DNA of 55,399 bases from the IMG/VR virus record IMGVR_UViG_3300010885_008521, positions 1 to 55,399 of that record; one strand, 5' to 3'. The position numbers and the translations under genes were made by a program. Of this stretch, positions 50,481 through 55,399 are shown in pieces (within the stretch, counting starts at the first letter, position 1; every line of letters starts with the position of its first letter). Source of the DNA: a virus. The notes beneath the pieces are model-generated. The model was given only the letters and a program-made list of their open reading frames with translations, was not told the DNA's origin and searched no databases.

Positions 50481-50601
50481 AAATAATTATTCCTTGATAC
50501 ACTATTTAACCTATAAATAATGTGCTAAGATAATAAGATTTGGTTGACACTTGCCAATTCTGTGCTATACTTAAAGACATAGGGAAAATAAAAACAACAA
50601 T
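50481..50601. promoter_or_regulatory. Divergent control region between virion block and gp55
   Basis: 121 nt between the leftward gp48 and rightward gp55 genes. Leftward: TTAAATA (minus strand, 50503-50509) about 25 nt before gp48, a poor late-promoter candidate. Rightward: TATAAATA at 50512-50519, the exact T4 late core, and a separate sigma-70 promoter at 50544-50571. It is the probable switch point between early and late transcription. Confidence 0.5.
50544..50571 (+). promoter_or_regulatory. Sigma-70 promoter TTGACA-N16-TATACT before gp55
   Basis: TTGACA at 50544-50549 and TATACT at 50566-50571, spacer 16 nt. AGGGAAA follows about 12-18 nt before the gp55 ATG. Confidence 0.8.
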
Positions 50602-51519
50602 ATGACTACAATATCCATCGCACCATCTGGTAGAAAGGTAAAATACTTAAACAATAAAGACTTGTTAGCAGAAATACATCGTAGCAAATGTTCATTCTCA
50701 AGTTTTACTCAGCCAGAATATCAACAACACGATATTATTTTATCCAGTTTAGATAAGATTAACATTAGAACAATAGCAGATGCTAAAAGGGCTCAAGCCA
50801 AAAGATTAGGCCTACTGGCATTTGCAGCAGCAAGAGCAAGTGGTGACAAGAAAATCAAACTTGCAGAATGTACAGCAGACTATAAAACAATTGCCAAAAC
50901 GGATATAGTGATCCGTATTATGACATTTGACCATATACCACTTGCTCCAGGGCGTAAGAAAACTGTTAAAAATACTGCCGACAGTCACGACAAAGTAAAC
51001 TTTCCTCCTTTCCAACATTGGAAGTTTAATGATCAGGACGAATTGATATGCGTGGGCAAGAGTCATTGGAAAGGTTCAGTAGACAAAGGGCACTTTAGCA
51101 AGGATCACGGACGCATTACAGAAAATCTTGGCAAGATGTTTATCAAACTAAGTGAACGATATGCCCAACGTAGTAACTGGCGCGGTTATACTTATGTTGA
51201 TGAAATGAAAGGACAGGCTATCCTACAACTAAGCCACATTGGATTACAGTTTGATGAATCCAAATCAGAAAATCCATTTGCATATTACACAGCGGCAGTG
51301 ACCAACTCCTTTACTCGTATTCTTAATATTGAGAAAAAGAGTCAAAATATCCGTGATGACTTGTTAGAAGAAGCAGGCTTGACTCCAAGTTTAACTCGTC
51401 AAAACAGTCAAGGGTACGCAGAAGAAATTGCTCGACAGGCAGAACTATATAAAAATATGCGTAGACCTAAGAGCGAAACAGTATCTGAAGAAGAAGAAAT
51501 AGAAAACGAAGATATTTAA
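50602..51519 (+). CDS. 55: Late-transcription sigma factor (gp55-like)
   Basis: 305 residues, longer than T4 gp55 (185). The recognisable sigma region-2-like core is in the second half: SERYAQRSNWRGYTYVDEMK, then ILQLSHIGLQFDESKSENPF, AYYTAAVTNSFTRILNIEKK and QNIRDDLLEEAGLTPS. The N-terminal 160 residues are basic and less familiar (IAPSGRKVKYLNNKDLLAEI, FPPFQHWKFNDQDELICVGK). The tail is very acidic (EEEEIENEDI). gp55 directs host RNA polymerase to late promoters of TATAAATA type, with the clamp as activator. The acidic tail could contact the co-activator or clamp. It has its own sigma-70 promoter, as expected for a factor made before late genes. Confidence 0.88.
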   Translation: MTTISIAPSGRKVKYLNNKDLLAEIHRSKCSFSSFTQPEYQQHDIILSSLDKINIRTIADAKRAQAKRLGLLAFAAARASGDKKIKLAECTADYKTIAKTDIVIRIMTFDHIPLAPGRKKTVKNTADSHDKVNFPPFQHWKFNDQDELICVGKSHWKGSVDKGHFSKDHGRITENLGKMFIKLSERYAQRSNWRGYTYVDEMKGQAILQLSHIGLQFDESKSENPFAYYTAAVTNSFTRILNIEKKSQNIRDDLLEEAGLTPSLTRQNSQGYAEEIARQAELYKNMRRPKSETVSEEEEIENEDI

Positions 51520-51520
51520 T

Positions 51521-51549
51521 TTGACTTCTGTAATACAGACCGCTATACT
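51521..51549 (+). promoter_or_regulatory. Sigma-70 promoter TTGACT-N17-TATACT before gp47
   Basis: TTGACT at 51521-51526 and TATACT at 51544-51549, spacer 17 nt, directly after the gp55 stop. TAGGAGA follows before the gp47 ATG at 51570. Confidence 0.82.
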
Positions 51550-51569
51550 TAAAATAGGAGAATTTATTA

Positions 51570-52583
51570 ATGAGCCTATTTAAAAAGGTAGCGGTTTTTA
51601 CCGACCTTCACGTTGGACTTAAATCCAATTCAACAACACATTTAAGAGATTGTGAAGAATTTGTAGACTGGTTTATCAGCGAGGCTAAAAAAGCCAATTG
51701 CGAAACTTGTATTTTTATGGGCGACTGGTCGCACAATAGAAATAGTCTCAACTTATTCACCCTCAATACATCAATTAGCCTATTAGAAAAATTAGGCGCA
51801 GCATTTGAACAGTTCTTTTGGTTCCCAGGTAACCACGATCTGTTCTACAAAGACAAGCGTGACATTCATTCCAGTGCCTTTGGTCGGCACATTCCAGGTG
51901 TCACAATCGTAGATAGTGTTACAACACTTGATGATGTCACCCTTGTACCTTGGCTAGTGGGCGAGGAATGGAAGAATTTAGGTAAAATCAAAAGCAAATA
52001 TATGTTTGGGCATTTTGAATTGCCCTTATTCTATATGAATGCTATGGTGCAAATGCCCGATCACGGCGAACTAAGCCCGGGACACTTTGTACATCAGGAC
52101 TATGTGTTTAGTGGACACTTCCACAAACGTCAAAACAAAGAACGAATTTGGTATATTGGCAATGCCTTCCCGCATAATTTTGCAGATTCGTGGGACGATG
52201 ACCGTGGTATGATGATTTTAGAATGGGGAGGCGAGCCACAATTTGTTAATTGGCCCAACTGTCCCAAGTTCCGTACACTTAAATTAAGCCAACTACTCGA
52301 TGATACAGACAATATTATGAAGGGTAAGATGCACTTAAAGGTAAATCTGGACATTGATATTACCTTTGAAGAAGCCAACTTCCTAAAAGAAAAGTTTGTG
52401 CAAGACTATGATATTAGAGAGATTAGTCTAATCCAAGATAAAGTTAACTTGGATGGTACTGTAGATGAAAACCCCGACAGCCTATTTGAAAGCGTTGATC
52501 AAATTGTCACTGACAGTTTAGTTAACTTAGAGAATGGCCAATTTGACAAAAACACACTTTTACAAATTTACAACGACCTATAA
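51570..52583 (+). CDS. 47: Recombination endonuclease subunit gp47 (Mre11-like)
   Basis: 337 residues, same size as T4 gp47. Metallophosphoesterase motifs in order: VAVFTDLHVGL (Asp, His), CIFMGDWSHNR (Gly-Asp), FFWFPGNHDLFY (Gly-Asn-His-Asp), KYMFGHFELP and YVFSGHFHKRQ (Gly-His-x-His). All metal ligands are present. With gp46 it forms the nuclease/ATPase complex that resects DNA ends for recombination-dependent replication and degrades host DNA. The next gene starts 1 nt after its stop. Confidence 0.95.
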   Translation: MSLFKKVAVFTDLHVGLKSNSTTHLRDCEEFVDWFISEAKKANCETCIFMGDWSHNRNSLNLFTLNTSISLLEKLGAAFEQFFWFPGNHDLFYKDKRDIHSSAFGRHIPGVTIVDSVTTLDDVTLVPWLVGEEWKNLGKIKSKYMFGHFELPLFYMNAMVQMPDHGELSPGHFVHQDYVFSGHFHKRQNKERIWYIGNAFPHNFADSWDDDRGMMILEWGGEPQFVNWPNCPKFRTLKLSQLLDDTDNIMKGKMHLKVNLDIDITFEEANFLKEKFVQDYDIREISLIQDKVNLDGTVDENPDSLFESVDQIVTDSLVNLENGQFDKNTLLQIYNDL

Positions 52584-52584
52584 G

Positions 52585-54351
52585 ATGTTTGATATCAATA
52601 ATTTAACCGTAAAGAATTTTATGAGCGTGGGTGCGCAAACCCAAGCCGTGGATTTTAAACAAGAACAACTAACTTTAGTACTGGGCGCCAACTTGGATTT
52701 AGGTGGCGACGATACTGGATCACGTAATGGAACAGGTAAAACTACAATTATCAATGCACTAAGTTATGCATTGTATGGACAAGCACTGACTAATATCAAG
52801 AAAGAAAACTTGATTAACAAGACTAACGGTAAAAATATGTTAGTCACAGTGGAGTTTGAAAAGAATGGTAACAAATATCGTATTGAGCGCGGGCGTAAAC
52901 CCAATGTACTTAAACTGTTTGTAAACGATAACCAACTAAAAACTGAAGATTCGGAGGACGACAGTCAGGGAGATAGCCGTGAAACACAAAAGGCCATTGA
53001 ACAGATGTTGGAAATGTCACATACAATGTTCAAACATCTTGTGGCATTAAACACTTATACCGAGCCGTTCCTAAGTATGCGGGCTGCTGATCAGCGTGAA
53101 GTTATCGAGCAACTGCTGGGTATTACATTGCTGAGTGAAAAGGCAGAGATACTAAAAGCATCTGTTAAAACTACAAAAGATAGTATTGTAGAAGAAACTG
53201 CTAGGATCGATGCTACCAAACGTGCCAATGATAACATTCAAATCAGCATTAATTCACTTGAATTAAAGAGTAAAGCGTGGGAAAGCAAGAAGGAAACTGA
53301 CTTGACGTCACTTGTAAACAGTATACAAACCCTAGTTACAGTTGACATTGAACAAGAATTGGCAGCACACGCTCAGTTAAAGGTGTGGGAAGAAAACAAT
53401 ACTAAGATTAATAATCTTAATAAACAAAAATCTACGCTAGAGTCCGCAGTTAGTCAGGCTGACAAAACTGTTAAGAAGTATCAAAAGGAACTGGCCAGTT
53501 TAGGTAATAAGACTTGTCACGCTTGTGAACAGGAACTGCACGATCATAAACACGAAGAAATGACTGCAACTGCCAATCAACACTTGGCTGATGCATTAAC
53601 TTACTTTGATAAAGTCAGTGGAGATTATCTTAAAGTTGTAGAAGAACTGGGTACAGGTGATCAACCTCGCAGACCCATAACATTCTACGACACAGAAGCA
53701 GAAGCACTGGGACACAAAAATAATTTAGACAGTTTAGAACGCAAGTTAACTGAGAGAGCAGATGATGTAAACCCATATGCTGAACAAGTTGACGAACTTA
53801 AAAAGTCTGCAATACAAGAAATCATTTGGGACACAATTAATAATCTAACAAGTCTTAAGGATCATCAAGAATTCTTGTTGAAACTGTTGACTAACAAAGA
53901 TAGTTTTGTCCGTAAAAAGATTATTGATCAGAATTTAAGTTACTTGAACAAGCGACTGGGCTACTATATTGACAAGTTGGGTCTACCACATCGTGTTATA
54001 TTCCAAAACGATTTGAATGTAGAGATTACACAGTTGGGACAAGACTTAGACTTTGATAATTTGTCACGTGGTGAACGTAATCGATTGATTTTGAGTATGA
54101 GTTTTGCATTCCGTGATGTATGGGAAGGCCTGTATCAAAGTATTAACTTGCTGTTTATTGATGAATTAGTTGATGCTGGTATGGATAGTGCTGGTGTAGA
54201 AAGTGCACTGGCAGTATTAAAGAAAATGGCTCGCGAACGAAACAAGAACATTTACCTAATCTCCCACAAGGACGAGTTGGTAGGTCGTGTTAACAATGTA
54301 CTTAGGGTAGTAAAAGAAAATGGTTTCACCTCATACTCCACAAGTGAATGA
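52585..54351 (+). CDS. 46: Recombination endonuclease subunit gp46 (Rad50-like)
   Basis: 588 residues from the ATG at 52585, directly after gp47; a frame from 52534 would overlap gp47 by 50 bases. Walker A GSRNGTGKTTIIN with Lys52; long coiled coils on both sides of a zinc hook TCHACEQ (Cys311, Cys314); the signature NLSRGERNRLILSMS; Walker B INLLFIDELVDAGMD; and the H-loop YLISHKDEL. Complete SMC/Rad50 architecture, T4 gp46 length 560. It powers and clamps the gp47 nuclease on DNA ends. Confidence 0.95.
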   Translation: MFDINNLTVKNFMSVGAQTQAVDFKQEQLTLVLGANLDLGGDDTGSRNGTGKTTIINALSYALYGQALTNIKKENLINKTNGKNMLVTVEFEKNGNKYRIERGRKPNVLKLFVNDNQLKTEDSEDDSQGDSRETQKAIEQMLEMSHTMFKHLVALNTYTEPFLSMRAADQREVIEQLLGITLLSEKAEILKASVKTTKDSIVEETARIDATKRANDNIQISINSLELKSKAWESKKETDLTSLVNSIQTLVTVDIEQELAAHAQLKVWEENNTKINNLNKQKSTLESAVSQADKTVKKYQKELASLGNKTCHACEQELHDHKHEEMTATANQHLADALTYFDKVSGDYLKVVEELGTGDQPRRPITFYDTEAEALGHKNNLDSLERKLTERADDVNPYAEQVDELKKSAIQEIIWDTINNLTSLKDHQEFLLKLLTNKDSFVRKKIIDQNLSYLNKRLGYYIDKLGLPHRVIFQNDLNVEITQLGQDLDFDNLSRGERNRLILSMSFAFRDVWEGLYQSINLLFIDELVDAGMDSAGVESALAVLKKMARERNKNIYLISHKDELVGRVNNVLRVVKENGFTSYSTSE

Positions 54352-54658
54352 AGAATTGGAACAGTATAAGAAATTATACTCAGAATTTTTAGGCCTAATG
54401 ATTGAATTGCATAACTACCATACAACGTTCTTGTCTTTTAAAAAGATAAGAAATAACCCTGGTGGTTTATTACGTAGACATATGAGAAGAATGCGTTCCA
54501 TACAATATGAAATGATTCGTTTGTCAAAACTGGCCGAAGAGACACAACATATTATATCTCCGGCTCCGTTAGGTAGGCCACCTGGTGAGAAAAAACCAAA
54601 ACCAGTAAAACAGAATGTGGACGTACCAGGATCAAATAGTAAACGAACTTCCCGATGA
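54320..54658 (+). CDS. Small helical basic protein of unknown function
   Basis: 112 residues from the ATG at 54320, or 104 from a GTG at 54344 that would overlap the gp46 stop by only 8 bases and fits this genome's usual coupling better. NEELEQYKKLYSEFLGLMIE, NYHTTFLSFKKIRNNPGGLL and MRSIQYEMIRLSKLAEETQ are three helices. The tail is Pro/Lys-rich and disordered (GRPPGEKKPKPVKQ). Position after gp46 suggests a recombination accessory protein, but it does not look like UvsY. Confidence 0.7.
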   Translation: MVSPHTPQVNEELEQYKKLYSEFLGLMIELHNYHTTFLSFKKIRNNPGGLLRRHMRRMRSIQYEMIRLSKLAEETQHIISPAPLGRPPGEKKPKPVKQNVDVPGSNSKRTSR

Positions 54659-55037
54659 TTGCGCGGGGTTTGTCTATTTGATTACAAATTTGACAAATGG
54701 CAGAAAATATATAGGAAAGAAACTCGCAAAGTTTGCGAAGACCACATATAAGACTGTAACATTAAAGAATGGCACAAAGAAAAAGAAGAAAATTCGAAGC
54801 AAAATCGAATCTGACTGGCAGGAATATTACGGGTCCAGTCTAGAGTTAACAGCAGATATAGCAAAAATAGGCAAAGAAAATTTCAAAAGAGAGATATTAT
54901 ATTACTGCAAAAGTAAAAGTGAATGTAGTTACATTGAGGCCCGTGAACAATTCGACCGCAAAGTACTTGAATCTACAGACTACTACAATGGACAAATCTC
55001 GGTCCGCGTTCATGGCTCCCACATTTTAAAAAAGTAA
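54615..55037 (+). CDS. GIY-YIG nuclease-like protein (SegE-type)
   Basis: 140 residues. GFVYLITNLTNGRKYIGKKL at 18-37 is a GIY-YIG core in variant form (GFVY then YIG). KKIRSKIESDWQEYYGSS, the helix ENFKREILYYCKSKSECSYI with Arg, and EAREQFDRKVLESTDYYNGQ with the C-terminal Glu and Asn follow. This fits small phage GIY-YIG endonucleases related to SegE. Such enzymes act as free-standing homing endonucleases or as DNA-repair-type nucleases. The start at 54615 overlaps the previous gene by 44 bases; no better start is seen. What follows is a gene-free structured stretch. Confidence 0.78.
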   Translation: MWTYQDQIVNELPDDCAGFVYLITNLTNGRKYIGKKLAKFAKTTYKTVTLKNGTKKKKKIRSKIESDWQEYYGSSLELTADIAKIGKENFKREILYYCKSKSECSYIEAREQFDRKVLESTDYYNGQISVRVHGSHILKK

Positions 55038-55399
55038 TTCAGGATTGGCTCGCACCGGCTTAGCACGGGTGCCTAGTGACAACCGGATAATAACGGGGAC
55101 GGAAGACTCACCGCTGAAGTGAGCACTCATCTACTATCCTTAACAGGACGAAGATCGCAAATGCTTGCGGTTTAGATGTTTGAAGATAAAGAATAAGCAA
55201 AATGAAGGGATAGTATTCCCTACGTTTATGTATATGTTAGTGTATATACATAAGCCGCCGTCGTATAAAGACGCTGCTCGAGGTACCGGATGACCGCCTC
55301 TGTAATGCAGTAACACTAAGTGACATGGTTCAACTCGGATAATGTTTCTTTGCCCTTGTCTGGGCAAAGTGTGAGCGATTAATCTGGATAATATTATTA
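55038..55399. ncRNA. Candidate structured RNA, not a known family
   Basis: 362 bases with no convincing protein gene up to the window end. Perfect inverted repeats follow each other. GCACC/GGTGC spans 55052-55072. CTCAC/GTGAG with a 7-nt loop is at 55107-55123. CGCAA/TTGCG with loop ATGC is at 55156-55169. AGGGA/TCCCT is at 55206-55221. TTATGTATAT/ATATACATAA, 10 bp, is at 55226-55253. CGTC/GACG is at 55259-55273. A compound hairpin GAGG-tac-CGG-atga-CCG-CCTC is at 55280-55300. CTTTGCCC/GGGCAAAG, 8 bp, is at 55348-55369. The first 100 bases look much richer in G and C than the genes. GGATAAT occurs three times. The strand is unknown; the plus strand is favoured by the neighbouring gene. Confidence 0.55.

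Noticed and set aside
50512-50519. TATAAATA as the late promoter for the leftward virion block
   Set aside because: The motif is oriented rightward; read leftward it is TATTTATA, which does not match.
55327-55337. GGTTCAACTC, like the T-loop of a tRNA
   Set aside because: The five bases on each side do not pair as a T-stem, and no acceptor or anticodon arm is found around it.
55140-55367. Minus-strand frame of 75 codons in the 3' region
   Set aside because: It crosses several perfect hairpins, has no ribosome-binding site and a composition unlike the phage proteins; structured RNA explains the region better.
55038-55399. Group I intron or hammerhead ribozyme
   Set aside because: Conserved core elements could not be placed with confidence and no CTGANGA/GAAA hammerhead core was seen; the GIY-YIG neighbour alone is not enough. 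Left as an unidentified structured RNA.
1-55399. Prophage or mobile element signs
   Set aside because: No integrase, repressor, transposase, direct-repeat ends, CRISPR array or tRNA gene was seen; the content is that of a lytic T4-like phage.

Overview
This window is a contiguous piece of a lytic, T4-like (myovirus-type, contractile tail) bacteriophage genome. The evidence is a near-complete T4 replication and recombination set: family B DNA polymerase gp43, sliding clamp gp45, FEN-type RNase H, Mre11/Rad50-like gp47/gp46 and late sigma factor gp55. It also carries a T4-type baseplate block: gp48, gp53, a hub protein, gp5, gp25 and gp6. The DNA is AT-rich, and genes overlap by a few bases or are separated by a few bases. 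I see no integrase, attachment site, insertion sequence, CRISPR array or tRNA gene. Six promoter-like sites match the bacterial sigma-70 consensus almost perfectly (TTGACA or TTGACT, 16-17 nt, TATAAT or TATACT), so the host is a bacterium with a normal housekeeping sigma factor. The exact host cannot be read from the window. Marine and freshwater T4-like phages are the closest match by gene content.

Layout. (a) 1-2850, plus: a Cys/Lys-rich protein cut by the left edge, a deaminase-like enzyme, a HAD phosphatase with a basic tail, and a small basic protein. (b) 2850-7000, plus: DsbA-like late transcription protein, a small membrane protein, DNA polymerase and clamp, served by two near-identical TTGACT/TATACT promoters. 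(c) 7000-18096, plus: a long operon-like run of accessory enzymes. It holds a DpdA-type transglycosylase, a DEDDh exonuclease, two dehydrogenases, a MutH-like nuclease, a QueD-like T-fold protein, a glycosyltransferase, a 2OG-Fe(II) oxygenase, a cupin, a HIT protein, a MazG-like protein, a QueE-like radical SAM enzyme and a methyltransferase-like protein. (d) 18101-25059, plus: RNase H, small conserved proteins, a MoxR ATPase plus metallopeptidase/vWA pair with its own promoters and a terminator, and thymidylate synthase. (e) 25056-50480, minus: about 25 kb of virion genes, including one 4281-residue protein. (f) 50481-54658, plus: late sigma factor, gp47 and gp46. (g) 54615-55399: a GIY-YIG nuclease-like gene followed by about 360 nt without a gene but packed with perfect inverted repeats, probably a structured RNA.

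How the parts fit: early and middle sigma-70 promoters drive replication, recombination and nucleotide metabolism (deaminase, MazG, thymidylate synthase). gp55, with the clamp as co-activator in the T4 scheme, would then switch on the virion genes; several of these have an ATAAATA motif close upstream, resembling T4 late promoters. The DpdA, QueE and QueD-like genes point to 7-deazaguanine-type modification of phage DNA. The MutH-like nuclease and sugar/redox enzymes in the same operon raise the possibility of a larger modification or self/non-self system. The best candidates for something new are that cluster, the 3'-terminal structured RNA beside the GIY-YIG gene, the MoxR/vWA pair, the gp5 protein with a lambda-R-type lytic domain, and the giant virion protein with a beta-propeller-like region.

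All functions are assigned from motifs read by eye; no database search was run. Single-base positions of short sites may be off by one.
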